A DNA stretch of 64,000 bases from JAVBPB01 sp031549965 (lineage in GTDB: Bacteria; Bacillota; Clostridia; Lachnospirales; Lachnospiraceae). The notes beneath the pieces are model-generated. The model ran no database searches. It was given only the letters and a program-made list of their open reading frames with translations, and was not told the origin of the DNA. This document shows positions 8,838-18,220 of the stretch, in pieces. The stretch's first letter is position 1. The number at the start of each line of letters is the position of its first letter. A program made the translations under genes and the position numbers. The DNA lies in contig JAVBPB010000048.1 in the NCBI GenBank assembly GCA_031549965.1, forward strand, positions 62,001-126,000, read 5' to 3'.

Positions 8838-9962
8838 CTAATTAGCAATATAACTAGTTATCACTTCACAAATTTTATCAACTTCTTCATCTTTTAAATA
8901 AGGATGCATTGGTAATGATAAAACCTTATTACACAAATCTATTGTTTGAGACTCTTCGCACACCTTTACAGTTGCAAAAGCTTCTTGTTCTCTCATTGGT
9001 TTTTGATAATAAATCATACTTGGAATTCCATTATCTTTCAATATTTCTTGTAAATCATTACGTTGCTCGGAATTCTTTAATTGAATTGTATACTGTGCCC
9101 AACTTGAATAATATCCTTCTTTCACAACGGGAATTTTTACACAATCCTTCAACAATACAGAATATCTTTCAGCAATTCTATTGACTGCTTCTAATTCATA
9201 TTCTTTAAACGCCTTAAATTTAGGTATTAAAATAGCAGCTTGTATTGTATCTAATCTAGAATTCATCCCAATTCTTATATTATCATATTTACTTTCACCT
9301 TTTCCATGCACAGCTAAAGATCGTAATAGCCTTGCAGTTTCTTCATTATTTGTAAAAATAGCTCCGCCATCGCCATAACACCCCAACGGTTTTGCCGGAA
9401 AAAAAGATGTGGTTGAAACATCACCAAAGCTACATGCTTTTTGTTTTCCTATGCTTCCACCAAATCCTTGTGCCGCATCCTCTAAAACTAATAAATTAAA
9501 CCTATCAGCAATCTCTTTAATTCTAGAATACTCCGCAGGCTGACCAAATAAATCTACTGCTATTATTGCTTTTGGATTTAACTTTCCTTCTTTAATAACT
9601 TTTTCAACAGCCATTTCAAGTTTTTCAATTGATATATTGAATGTATCTTCGTATACATCCACAAAAACAGGAGTTGCACCTGTGTAAGAAACAACCTCAC
9701 CAGATGAAAAAAATGTAAAATCAGGTACAAAAATCGCATCCCCTTCTTTTACATTCCAAGCCATTAATACAAGTGACAATGCATCTGTTCCATTTGCACA
9801 GGAAATACAATGTTCTACTCCAACATACTTTGCCAATTCTTCCTCTAGTTCTTGTACTTGTTTTCCGCTAATGAAATTAGCCTCTGTTATTACTTCAAAT
9901 ATTGCATTATCTATATCTGGTTTTAATGCTTTATATTGCATATTCAAATCTCTAAACTGCAT
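8838..9962 (-). CDS. DegT/DnrJ/EryC1-type sugar aminotransferase (WbpE-like)
   Basis: This 374-residue PLP enzyme has the internal-aldimine lysine K191 in SFFPAKPLGCYGDGG, the pyridine-binding Asp162 in LEDAAQGFG, and SCANGTDALSLV. FFP(A)KPLGCYGDGGAI, RxGMNSRLDTxQAAIL and LSMPMHPYL-like elements match WbpE/WlbC, which aminate UDP-3-keto-GlcNAcA at C3. A WbpA-like dehydrogenase and a Gfo/Idh dehydrogenase upstream support this over a 4-aminotransferase. The start at ATG 9962 has GGGGGA six bases upstream; a GTG lies immediately before it. Confidence 0.85.
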   Translation of the reverse strand: MQFRDLNMQYKALKPDIDNAIFEVITEANFISGKQVQELEEELAKYVGVEHCISCANGTDALSLVLMAWNVKEGDAIFVPDFTFFSSGEVVSYTGATPVFVDVYEDTFNISIEKLEMAVEKVIKEGKLNPKAIIAVDLFGQPAEYSRIKEIADRFNLLVLEDAAQGFGGSIGKQKACSFGDVSTTSFFPAKPLGCYGDGGAIFTNNEETARLLRSLAVHGKGESKYDNIRIGMNSRLDTIQAAILIPKFKAFKEYELEAVNRIAERYSVLLKDCVKIPVVKEGYYSSWAQYTIQLKNSEQRNDLQEILKDNGIPSMIYYQKPMREQEAFATVKVCEESQTIDLCNKVLSLPMHPYLKDEEVDKICEVITSYIAN

Positions 9963-9965
9963 CAC

Positions 9966-10487
9966 TTATCCCCCAATTTCATTTTTTAGTTCTCTTATCT
10001 TTTTAGCAGGTACTCCGGCATAAATGCAATAAGGTTCAACATCCTTTGTCACAACACTTCCTGCACCAATAATTGAGCACTTACCAACTCTTACTCCAGA
10101 TAATATTACTGCATTTGCTCCTATCCATACTTCATCTTCTACCCTAATTGTTTCATCTTTAATTAAGTAATTCTTTACATATGGTATTTTAGGTAACTCT
10201 ACTCCATTGTTTGGTGATGAATCCACAACAAAGGTCACATATGGTGCAATTGATACATTTTTGCCTATCAATACTTTCCCTTTTTTGCCTCTAGTAGCTA
10301 TCATACCAATATTTGAATATGTCCCTTCACCCATTACAACACCCAAATGCTTCCAATATATCTTTCTTACTTTTGCATTAGGATAGTAATATGCAATCCA
10401 TTTAATCCAAGGTTCTGGCATTACATTATGATATCTTATTATAAAATTAGTAATTTTTTTTTCACAATTTTTAAGTATATTTTTCAT
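9966..10487 (-). CDS. Left-handed beta-helix (hexapeptide) acyltransferase
   Basis: This 173-residue protein has hexapeptide-repeat signatures (VLIGKNVSIAPYV, VWIGANAVILSGVRVGKCSIIGAGSVVTKDV) and the usual C-terminal AGVPAKKI. The N-terminal 50 residues (MPEPWIKWIAYYYPNAKVRKIYW) are like capsule O-acetyltransferases rather than classic WbpD. It lies four bases before the aminotransferase start. It could N-acetylate the 3-amino sugar made next door, completing a WbpA-B-E-D-like pathway, or O-acetylate the polymer. The sequence alone does not decide this. Confidence 0.82.
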   Translation of the reverse strand: MKNILKNCEKKITNFIIRYHNVMPEPWIKWIAYYYPNAKVRKIYWKHLGVVMGEGTYSNIGMIATRGKKGKVLIGKNVSIAPYVTFVVDSSPNNGVELPKIPYVKNYLIKDETIRVEDEVWIGANAVILSGVRVGKCSIIGAGSVVTKDVEPYCIYAGVPAKKIRELKNEIGG

Positions 10488-10513
10488 TTCTGCATACCTC
10501 TATCCTATATTTA

Positions 10514-11494
10514 TTAAGTATTTTCTTTCATTAATCTTACTATAGATTCTTCTGCTTCTTTCCTTATAATATCTGGATTAAATATTTTTCGGATTCTAAA
10601 GTATGGTTTAGGACTACCTCCAAATTCACGAAAAGATTTTGATATTCTCTTTATAACTGAACCCTCAAAATCATATTTCAACCGCTTTGAATTTGAGATC
10701 TTAATTCCATGCCATATTAACGCATCATAGGTATCATAATTTTGATATTCAGGTATGCTACCTCCTAATAATTGATACATAGACTCTTGATCCCATACTA
10801 AAAACAATACACTCATAATAGAATTTTCTTCATTACATGCTCCAAGTATAATACAATTTTCATGACATTTACATGCATAGTATAATCTTTGCCATAAGTC
10901 TATTGAAAAAGGGCAATTAAGTCCCTGCTTTTTAAATATTTTTTCATGCTCAATATAGAATTCATCTTCTCCAATTTCTTTAATTAAATGGATATTTTTA
11001 TTTCCTTTTCGTATTTTATTTCTATATTTTGAAGAAATATCATTCCATGTTTGTTCTAAATTTGAAGTATCCTCAATAACATAAGTATATCTTGTCATTT
11101 CAGTAAATTGATTCCAATAAAAAGGTAACCAATTTTTAAAATTATAGTGAAACTGTTGCTCATAAACATCAACATTTAAATAGTTAATAAATTCACATGC
11201 TTTATTAATTACTTTTTCTTCAAATGCTTGTTTTGATATATCTCTCATGCCATCAGAATAATTAAAAATAATTCCGTTATTTTGAGTTAATGCAGCTTTA
11301 GTAATATAAGTGTAATCACCTCTTTTTTCAATAAAATATGGCATTGATGCTAAAATTGCATTATTTTCCTCATATAGCCATACATCCCAATTTTCTTCTC
11401 CGCAAATAGCATCCATCCACCAAATTTTAGAATAAATAGGAACATATACACTTTTACAAAATTCGTTATATTTCTCTTTATTACTACTGTTCAT
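10514..11494 (-). CDS. FemAB/GNAT-like acyl- or aminoacyl-transferase
   Basis: This 326-residue protein has the layout of FemAB-like/GNAT-6 acetyltransferases: an N-terminal half with KIWWMDAICGEENWDVWLYEE and PYFIEKRGDY, and a C-terminal half with WNDISSKYRNKIRKGNK, LGACNEENSIMSVLFLVWD, LLGGS, YDALIWHGIKISNSK and YDFEGS. Members transfer amino acids or acyl groups to amino sugars or peptidoglycan. Inside this cluster it most plausibly acylates the amino sugar of the repeat unit. AGGAG lies six bases before the ATG. The exact donor is unknown. Confidence 0.72.
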   Translation of the reverse strand: MNSSNKEKYNEFCKSVYVPIYSKIWWMDAICGEENWDVWLYEENNAILASMPYFIEKRGDYTYITKAALTQNNGIIFNYSDGMRDISKQAFEEKVINKACEFINYLNVDVYEQQFHYNFKNWLPFYWNQFTEMTRYTYVIEDTSNLEQTWNDISSKYRNKIRKGNKNIHLIKEIGEDEFYIEHEKIFKKQGLNCPFSIDLWQRLYYACKCHENCIILGACNEENSIMSVLFLVWDQESMYQLLGGSIPEYQNYDTYDALIWHGIKISNSKRLKYDFEGSVIKRISKSFREFGGSPKPYFRIRKIFNPDIIRKEAEESIVRLMKENT

Positions 11495-11534
11495 CCATTT
11501 CTCCTATTTTAATTTTACCGGCTTTATAACCTTA

Positions 11535-12611
11535 TTATTCAAATTCTCCCATCATTTCTACAGAAGAAAATCTCTCTAAAGGCATCTTAACAGGTTCACC
11601 TGTTTTTTGGCTTTTATATATAGCTAATACAAGCTCTAGTGCATTTCTACCTGCAACTGCATCTACATATGGAGTCCTATTATTATTTATAGCATCTATT
11701 ATATCAGCATATAGACTAGTATGTCCATTTCCATATACATTGCTTACAGTTTCTTCTAATCCTATTTTGCTTCTATCTTCATTCATTTCATCAGAAAATT
11801 TCCAAACATCAATTGAATTAGCAGATGTGCCTCCTAATTTAACTGTACCTCTTTCTCCAAATAAATACAAAGTTTCTTCTAGATTTTGGGAATAAGTATT
11901 AGTTGTTCCTTCTATAGTTGCAATAGCCCCATTTTTAAATTTTACAACTGCCATTCCTACATCTTCAGCTTCTAAGTAATCATGAAATTGTCTTCTAGTT
12001 TGGCCATATACTTCTAAAATCTCATCACCCATCATCCATCGAAGTAAATCAATTCCATGAATGCATTGATTCATTAGAGCTCCTCCGTCAGAAGCCCATT
12101 TTCCTCTCCATGGTGCTTGCATATAGTATTCTTTATTTCTATTCCACCTTATGTGAACTGATCCATGGGACAATTTTCCAAAGCGTTCTGCTTCTAATGA
12201 TTTTCGCATTTCTTGCACAGCAATATTAAAACGATTTTGATGACAAGCCGATACTTTCACACCCTTAATATTAGAAAGTTCAATAATCTTGTCCGCATCT
12301 TGGATGCTCATAGCTATAGGTTTTTCAATAATACAATGAATGCCTTGCTCAATACAATACAATGCTATTTCGGCATGAATACCACTATCTGTTGCTATTG
12401 CTACTAATTCAATGTCATTTTCTTGTATCATTTTTTTGTAATCAGCATAATGTTTAATTAAACATTTATTCATTATATTATGCTTGTCCAACAATATATC
12501 AATGTTTTCCATAACAATATCACACATTGCTACAAATTCCAATTTATTTTCTATTGCTGCTTTCACATGGTTAGTAGCAATCCTTCCACAACCAATTAAT
12601 GCATATTTCAT
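11535..12611 (-). CDS. Gfo/Idh/MocA oxidoreductase (WlbA/WbpB-like)
   Basis: This 358-residue protein has an N-terminal Rossmann domain (YALIGCGRIATNH), the EKPIA motif of the Gfo/Idh family, and a catalytic-domain GGALMNQCIHGIDLLRW with the His expected in the active site. WlbA/WbpB oxidises UDP-GlcNAcA at C3 before transamination. Position between the UDP-HexNAc dehydrogenase and the WbpE-like aminotransferase supports this. It is longer than Pseudomonas WbpB, so equivalence is inferred from context. AGGGGG lies eight bases upstream of the ATG. Confidence 0.82.
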   Translation of the reverse strand: MKYALIGCGRIATNHVKAAIENKLEFVAMCDIVMENIDILLDKHNIMNKCLIKHYADYKKMIQENDIELVAIATDSGIHAEIALYCIEQGIHCIIEKPIAMSIQDADKIIELSNIKGVKVSACHQNRFNIAVQEMRKSLEAERFGKLSHGSVHIRWNRNKEYYMQAPWRGKWASDGGALMNQCIHGIDLLRWMMGDEILEVYGQTRRQFHDYLEAEDVGMAVVKFKNGAIATIEGTTNTYSQNLEETLYLFGERGTVKLGGTSANSIDVWKFSDEMNEDRSKIGLEETVSNVYGNGHTSLYADIIDAINNNRTPYVDAVAGRNALELVLAIYKSQKTGEPVKMPLERFSSVEMMGEFE

Positions 12612-12647
12612 TTTCTTGCCCCCTGGTATAGTATCTAAATTTTCAAA

Positions 12648-13961
12648 TTATAAAACTTCTATATTACTTCTATTTTGTATATGCTTCATTGCATTTTTTG
12701 TATCAAAAATCATAACTGCATTTTCTTGTATCATGGAATAATCTACATTTGTATGAGCTGTTGTAACCATAACTAAATCGAATGAAGATACTATTTCTGA
12801 TGTGATATTATTAAGACCTTTTACGATTTTACCTTTTCTTTTGATTTCAGGAATCCAAGGATCATAGAAATCTACTTTTGCTCCAAATCCCTCCAATAAA
12901 TCCAAAACCCTTAATGCAGGACTTTCTCTATAATCATCAATGTCTTGTTTATATGCTACTCCAAGCAATAAAATTTTTGAACTATTTAATGATTTTTGAA
13001 ATCTATTTAATATTTTACTTGCACGTTCTATACAATACTCTGGCATTTTATCGTTAATCATCATAGAGCTTTCAATCATTGAAGTATGAAATCCATATTC
13101 CCTTGCTTTCCAAGATAAATAATATGGATCTAATGGAATACAGTGGCCTCCCAACCCTGGTCCTGGATAAAAAGCTTGAAATCCATATGGTTTAGATTTA
13201 GCTGCTTCAATTACTTCCCACATACTAATTCCCATTTTATTGCACAACATAGTCAACTCATTTACAAGTCCAATATTAATATTTCTATATGTGTTTTCAA
13301 GTATTTTTTCCATTTCCGCAACAGCAGGAGATGAAACTTCAAATACGTCTCCTTCTAATACTGCTCTGTACATTGCTGCAATAACTTCTGTAGCGTCTTG
13401 ACCTATTGCACCAACAACCTTAGGAGTATTTTTTGTTTTGAATATTAAATTTCCTGGGTCAACTCTCTCAGGAGAAAATCCCAAATAAAAATCCTCACCA
13501 CATTTCAAGCCTGAACCTTTCTCTAAAATTGGCTTAATAAGTTCTTCCGTTGTTCCAGGGTACGTTGTGGATTCTAAAACTACCATTGTGTTCTTCTTTA
13601 AATACTTAGCTATCTCTTCTGTAGAAGATTTTACATAACTAATGTCTGGTTGCTGATGTGGATCTAAAGGAGTTGGAACACAGATCGCTATAAAATCTAC
13701 ATCTTTTATAAAGCTAAAATCCTCAGTTGCTGATAACATTTGTGAGTTAACGAGTTTTTCCAAATCACTATCAACAACATCTCCAATATAATTATGTCCT
13801 TTATTTACCATAGATACTTTTTCCTTTTGAATGTCAAATCCTATAGTTTTAAATCCAGCTTTTGCTTTTTCTACTGCTAATGGCAAACCTACATAACCTA
13901 AACCTACAACTCCAACAATTATTTCTCTTTTGTTTATTTTTTCTAATATTATTTCTTTCAC
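12648..13961 (-). CDS. Nucleotide-sugar 6-dehydrogenase (WbpA-type)
   Basis: This 437-residue protein has an N-terminal GLGYVGLP nucleotide-binding loop, CVPTPLDPHQQPD, ESTTYPGTTEE, and the catalytic cysteine in GPGLGGHCIPLDPYYL. That form is typical of UDP-GlcNAc/UDP-ManNAc dehydrogenases (WbpA, WecC) rather than UDP-glucose dehydrogenase. VAYKQDIDDYRESPAL is in the C-terminal domain. It should oxidise UDP-GlcNAc to UDP-GlcNAcA. The start is GTG with AAAGGAG nine bases upstream. Adjacent WlbA- and WbpE-like genes make a 2,3-diamino uronic acid the likely end product. Confidence 0.88.
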   Translation of the reverse strand: MKEIILEKINKREIIVGVVGLGYVGLPLAVEKAKAGFKTIGFDIQKEKVSMVNKGHNYIGDVVDSDLEKLVNSQMLSATEDFSFIKDVDFIAICVPTPLDPHQQPDISYVKSSTEEIAKYLKKNTMVVLESTTYPGTTEELIKPILEKGSGLKCGEDFYLGFSPERVDPGNLIFKTKNTPKVVGAIGQDATEVIAAMYRAVLEGDVFEVSSPAVAEMEKILENTYRNINIGLVNELTMLCNKMGISMWEVIEAAKSKPYGFQAFYPGPGLGGHCIPLDPYYLSWKAREYGFHTSMIESSMMINDKMPEYCIERASKILNRFQKSLNSSKILLLGVAYKQDIDDYRESPALRVLDLLEGFGAKVDFYDPWIPEIKRKGKIVKGLNNITSEIVSSFDLVMVTTAHTNVDYSMIQENAVMIFDTKNAMKHIQNRSNIEVL

Positions 13962-14024
13962 TTAGTTTTCTCCTTTCCAAATTCCGTGAATATTTCAATA
14001 TATAGTTTTGCAATATTAAATTTT

Positions 14025-14091
14025 AACATGATGCAAATTATAATCTTAAATTTATTCAATATCAAATATAAGATATAGTATGCATCATGTT
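14025..14091 (-). promoter_or_regulatory. 11-bp perfect inverted repeat in capsule intergenic region
   Basis: AACATGATGCA (14025-14035) and TGCATCATGTT (14081-14091) are perfect inverted copies in the gap between the polymerase and the UDP-sugar dehydrogenase genes. A 16-base motif, AAATTATAATCTTAAA (14035-14050), lies at its edge and recurs exactly at 25652-25667 upstream of capD. It could be a terminator with an internal promoter downstream, or a regulatory site. Confidence 0.4.
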
Positions 14092-14136
14092 TTACTCATT
14101 TTAATCCACATAAGTAATTAAATCAAGAAATATCAT

Positions 14137-15684
14137 TTATTCTTCCAAAATCATATTTTCTTTTTTTCCGCTTCTTATTACTTTAATAGCTAAAATATAG
14201 ATTATTATCCAAATCATAAATGGCTCAACATACAAATCAATACTAAGCATCATTCTAACTGCTTGTGTTATTCCAATAATTAATATTGACAAATCGCAAA
14301 TCCTGTCCTTGCTAACTTTCACTAAATATATAACTAAATATAATATAAAAAACAAAAATATAATTGTTATAGGATATCCCAAATCTGATAGTGATTCTAG
14401 AATCAAATTGTGAGGATATGTTCCATATTTTTGTTGAAAACCTAAAGGTCCCATCCCAATTAATGGATTATTATTTGCTTCCTTAATAGCAAGTTTATAC
14501 AAATATATTCTTGCCATACTTCCATTTGTAATACTATAAATTATTTCTTCTTGGCTAATATTTTCTTCTGGCTGGGTCACGACAGTAATTTCGGTTACTG
14601 ATTCGGTTTGAACTTCTGTTTGAGTTTCTGTTTGTGCTTCTGTTTGAGTTTCTGTTAGAACTTCTGTTTGTGCTTCTGTTTGAATTTCTGTCTGATCTTC
14701 TATTTGAATTTCTGTTTGAATTTTAGTTATCGTATCCTTAATTGCTTGTCCATTATTTGCCTCATCGTACATTCTATCAATCATTTGATCAGAACCGTCT
14801 GACTTTATAGCAGTATTCAATCCTCCATGGAATATTTCATTTATAAATGCTTTAGTCCTTCCTCCCTCTTGAAATGCAAATACAATTATACTTACTATCA
14901 TTACAGCCAAGACCGTAGAAATTACATTCTTATTTCTATATTTTTTATTTAACGACATCAACAGGATACAGATTGCCCAAACTCCAAGTGCAATAAAGCA
15001 ACCCCTTGAGCCACTTAATACTATTACAACTGTTGAAATCAAAATATTGGCGATATTAATTATCCTATTTTTCTTAAAATGTACTTCATTAGAAAGTTTT
15101 GTATCGTTTATCATATCAGCCATATTAAAGATTACAATAATAATTGCTGCATATGCAATCTCTAAATAGGTCATTCCGCCAATTATGGAAGAAACTATAC
15201 CAACATGCATATTCCTAATAAACATAACAATGCTTAATAAAAAAAATGGAATAAACAAAACTCCTATCCATTTAAAATTTCTAAAAAATACTTTTACCTT
15301 ATCTTCAATAATAATACATAAAGCAACTCCATACATTGGAGTACAATAAAGAATAAACAAAACCATTTCTTTTATTGCATAACTTTGGAATTGTGTGTGA
15401 AATATTGCAATTAATATTAAGATAAAATTAGCTAATATTGGCATTCCAATCAATAAAAACTTTTTCTTTTCATGTTTATTCCTTTTAAAAATTATTCCTA
15501 TTTTAATTTGCATTAACAAAAAAATCACTAAAAGGAATCCCCATGAAATAATCTTCCTAGCCGTTTCATTTACATTTCCAGATAAATAAAATGATAATAC
15601 ATTGGCAAAAACACTGCTCACAAAGTAAATTGGAATTATTCTATCTACTATTCTTTCTATAACTTTTTCTATTTTAGACCACAT
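14137..15684 (-). CDS. wzy: Wzy-type polysaccharide polymerase with Q-T-E repeat loop
   Basis: This 515-residue polytopic protein has about eight hydrophobic helices in residues 15-275, a long hydrophilic segment (about 280-395) and two or three more helices (about 400-505). LSGSRGCFIALGVW and NPLIGMGPLGFQQKYGTYPHNLILE match the O-antigen ligase/polymerase (Wzy_C) family. The long loop contains a degenerate run of QTE tetrapeptides (about residues 320-364), unusual for this family. It is the only polymerase candidate in the cluster and acts with Wzx and the CpsC-type protein. Confidence 0.85.
   Translation of the reverse strand: MWSKIEKVIERIVDRIIPIYFVSSVFANVLSFYLSGNVNETARKIISWGFLLVIFLLMQIKIGIIFKRNKHEKKKFLLIGMPILANFILILIAIFHTQFQSYAIKEMVLFILYCTPMYGVALCIIIEDKVKVFFRNFKWIGVLFIPFFLLSIVMFIRNMHVGIVSSIIGGMTYLEIAYAAIIIVIFNMADMINDTKLSNEVHFKKNRIINIANILISTVVIVLSGSRGCFIALGVWAICILLMSLNKKYRNKNVISTVLAVMIVSIIVFAFQEGGRTKAFINEIFHGGLNTAIKSDGSDQMIDRMYDEANNGQAIKDTITKIQTEIQIEDQTEIQTEAQTEVLTETQTEAQTETQTEVQTESVTEITVVTQPEENISQEEIIYSITNGSMARIYLYKLAIKEANNNPLIGMGPLGFQQKYGTYPHNLILESLSDLGYPITIIFLFFILYLVIYLVKVSKDRICDLSILIIGITQAVRMMLSIDLYVEPFMIWIIIYILAIKVIRSGKKENMILEE
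14592..14724 (-). repeat. Imperfect 12-bp tandem repeat encoding (x-Q-T-E) units in wzy
   Basis: About eleven imperfect copies of a 12-base unit (plus strand form GTTTGAACTTCT) encode QTE-based tetrapeptides in the large loop of the polymerase. Twelve bases keep frame, so gain or loss of units would change loop length without breaking the gene. Confidence 0.8.
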
Positions 15685-15845
15685 TCTACACAGTCACCTT
15701 CCTAATTCTTTTTATTCCAAAATGCCTTATAATCATTAATATTATTGTTTAACTAAATAACAAAAATGAAAAATGCTACCATTTCTTCTCCTACAATAAT
15801 AATTCAATAATATTTCAATGTTTCTATACTGTCATTTTAAAATAT

Positions 15846-16982
15846 TTACCTATACTGCCTTTTTTCCATACCAACAATTTGTGCAATTTTTATTGCAGCA
15901 CCAATAAGACCAGCACTATTTTTATAGTCTTTATAGTTCTTGTTCTCTCCATTCATCAAACGTATAAACTCATCTTTTGATATTCCCAATTTATTAGCAA
16001 TAAACTCCATATCTTCCATAGCCAGTTTTTCATCATAAGGAGGTTTCTTCAATATTTCCAGAGCGTCTTCCCTATTTAACTGTCCAGTCAAAATTAGGCT
16101 AGAAAAATGAGCTCTTCTTTTATCATAACCAAATTTTTTAACTAACCAATATCCTTCATAAAATCTAGTAAAAATACATTCAAAATGTTTATTTTCATAT
16201 GGTTCCCATCCGAATTCTTTCTTCAGTGTCGCAATTGCGTCATCTTTCTTATATGGTATCAAATCTAATGGTTTTACTACTTTCATTCCTTTAAAATAGC
16301 GATAATATAAACGGTATTTAAACATACTACATAAAGGCAAATTTTTTAACGGTATTGTTCCATATTTTTTGTGAATATCCTTTATCATTTTTAAATCATT
16401 ATTATAAACCCACTCATTGGGCTCTCTTACACATTCCGTAGAATTATTTCCACCAGTTAATACATACTTAATCCCATGTTTTGCTGCATAATTATACAAA
16501 GAGGCAAAAATTACATGATCTTGAGGCAAGTCCTGATAAGGAACTTGAGCTTTAAAAAATGCCAATTGTAAATCTTTCATTTCATCCCAATCAGCCACTT
16601 GTGTATACAATGATTTTCCCAAACCTTTTATAATTTTTTCAACATTTTTTACAGCTACATCAAGATTCCATCCAGTATCGCAAGAAAATAATAGAGGCCT
16701 TAGTCCCAATTTCTTTACAGCATAATATGCTAAGTATGAACTATCAACTCCACCACTTAGACCAATAATACAATCATATTTTTTATTTCTACCCTCTTTT
16801 TTAATCTGTCTTACCTGTTTCTTTAATTCCATATGACCTATCTCATCAGGATGCCAGTTAGGTAATATATTCTCGTAATAATTATGACAATGATCACATA
16901 CTCCCTTATCATTAAAATTAATCACAGAATCGGATGTATCCATAACACAATTTGTACATACTTGATATTTTCTCTTTCCCAT
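15846..16982 (-). CDS. wbpG: N-acetyl sugar amidotransferase (WbpG family)
   Basis: This 378-residue protein has an N-terminal four-cysteine zinc site (C9, C12, C29, C32), the PP-loop ATP pyrophosphatase motif LSGGVDSSYLAY (S76-S82) and LTGGNNSTEC, all typical of WbpG/PseA-like N-acetyl sugar amidotransferases. In Pseudomonas, WbpG with HisH2/HisF2 turns the 3-acetamido group of a diamino uronic acid into acetamidino. No HisH/HisF homologue lies in this window. The gene's AGGAGG sits within the end of the upstream gene, followed by a small palindrome before the ATG. Confidence 0.88.
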   Translation of the reverse strand: MGKRKYQVCTNCVMDTSDSVINFNDKGVCDHCHNYYENILPNWHPDEIGHMELKKQVRQIKKEGRNKKYDCIIGLSGGVDSSYLAYYAVKKLGLRPLLFSCDTGWNLDVAVKNVEKIIKGLGKSLYTQVADWDEMKDLQLAFFKAQVPYQDLPQDHVIFASLYNYAAKHGIKYVLTGGNNSTECVREPNEWVYNNDLKMIKDIHKKYGTIPLKNLPLCSMFKYRLYYRYFKGMKVVKPLDLIPYKKDDAIATLKKEFGWEPYENKHFECIFTRFYEGYWLVKKFGYDKRRAHFSSLILTGQLNREDALEILKKPPYDEKLAMEDMEFIANKLGISKDEFIRLMNGENKNYKDYKNSAGLIGAAIKIAQIVGMEKRQYR

Positions 16983-16999
16983 ATTATTAAAAACCTAAA

Positions 17000-18220
17000 T
17001 TAGGTTTCCTCCTTTTCATTAAAATAACTTTCCAATTCATCCATTAATTTTTTCTTATTAAAAAACTCATTAAAGTAGCTTACTGCATTTTCTCTCATAC
17101 TATTAATTTCATCTAAACTCATCTGAGTCATTTTAATAATACAATCACAAATCTGGTTTGAATCTCCTAGTTTACATACTACGCCAGCTTTTGCTTCTTC
17201 AATAATTCTCTTAGTTTCTCCTGATGCTGATGCTAATATAGGAATTCCGCAAGCCATATATGACTGTAGTTTTGCAGGAATTGTCTTTTCAAATAATGGG
17301 TTATCTGCAAATGAAAGAAACGCAACCTGACAATGGGCTAAATATTGAGGTATTTCTTCTGGCAATTTAGTTCCAAAAAATTTAAACATGTCCGTTACTT
17401 TCATCTTTTGAATGTTCTGTTCCAATTCTTTTCGATAACGCCCATCGCCAATAATACAAAAACGGCATTTTATATTCTTTTCCTTTAATAATAAAGCGAC
17501 GTTTGGAAGTATATCAAGTCCTTGAGCATATCCTATATTTCCAGTAAATACAATCTTAAATGTTTCGTCATCCTTCATATCCTTTAATGGTACTACTGGA
17601 ACAACCCTATAAAATTCCTCTGCATACTGAGGCCAATATATCAGCTTTTTTTTATCCAACTTCCTCTTTCCAATTTGCTTTATAAAGCTAGGCGAAGTAG
17701 CAAGTATTTTTGTACAATTATTATATATATAATCAACCATAAGGTTAATCCCACCAATAATCGTCTTATTTTGAATACCTGTTACAATTTCTACATTTTC
17801 AGGCCATAAATCTTGCACATAGATATGACATGGTATTTTTCTTTTCTTTGCATACCAAACTCCAACTAATGCTTGAGTCATTGGAGATACTTCAAAAATG
17901 AAAACCTTATCTGCCTTAATTTGGGTAAACATTTTCCAAACAAATCCAGAAAGCACAAAAGAAAAATAATTTAGTATCATCATAATAGATCCATTTCCTC
18001 TTGGTATTATTGGTAATCTAATAATGTGAATTCCTTTATATTCTTCATTTCTTCGCTTTCTCAACCCATATCCTTTATAAAACTTTCCTTGGGGATAGTT
18101 TGGAATTCCTGTAACAACGGTAACCTCAAAACCACGATTAACCAGCTCCTTACAAATATCATTGATCCTAAACTGTTCTGGATAAAAGTATTGAGAAATT
18201 ACCAAAATGTGTTTTTTCAT
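17000..18220 (-). CDS. Glycosyltransferase family 4, WbuB-like (probable L-FucNAc transferase)
   Basis: This 406-residue GT-B protein matches the WbuB/CapL-type layout: ISQYFYPEQFRINDICKEL at the N-terminus, TGIPNYPQGKFYKGYG, VQDLWPENVE, FTGNIGYAQGLDI, and the donor-site LPEEIPQYLAHCQVAFLS and MACGIPILAS. WbuB homologues transfer L-FucNAc in clusters with fnlABC, as here, which makes that the best guess. Its ATG overlaps the upstream reductase stop by four bases, implying coupled translation. Confidence 0.88.
   Translation of the reverse strand: MKKHILVISQYFYPEQFRINDICKELVNRGFEVTVVTGIPNYPQGKFYKGYGLRKRRNEEYKGIHIIRLPIIPRGNGSIMMILNYFSFVLSGFVWKMFTQIKADKVFIFEVSPMTQALVGVWYAKKRKIPCHIYVQDLWPENVEIVTGIQNKTIIGGINLMVDYIYNNCTKILATSPSFIKQIGKRKLDKKKLIYWPQYAEEFYRVVPVVPLKDMKDDETFKIVFTGNIGYAQGLDILPNVALLLKEKNIKCRFCIIGDGRYRKELEQNIQKMKVTDMFKFFGTKLPEEIPQYLAHCQVAFLSFADNPLFEKTIPAKLQSYMACGIPILASASGETKRIIEEAKAGVVCKLGDSNQICDCIIKMTQMSLDEINSMRENAVSYFNEFFNKKKLMDELESYFNEKEET

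Noticed and set aside
9966..10487. Naming this gene wbpD
   Set aside because: The N-terminus is like short O-acetyltransferases and differs from WbpD; only the hexapeptide class can be supported.
14592..14724. CRISPR-like array in the QTE repeat
   Set aside because: The units are 12 bases, contiguous and in frame within a protein gene; there are no spacers.
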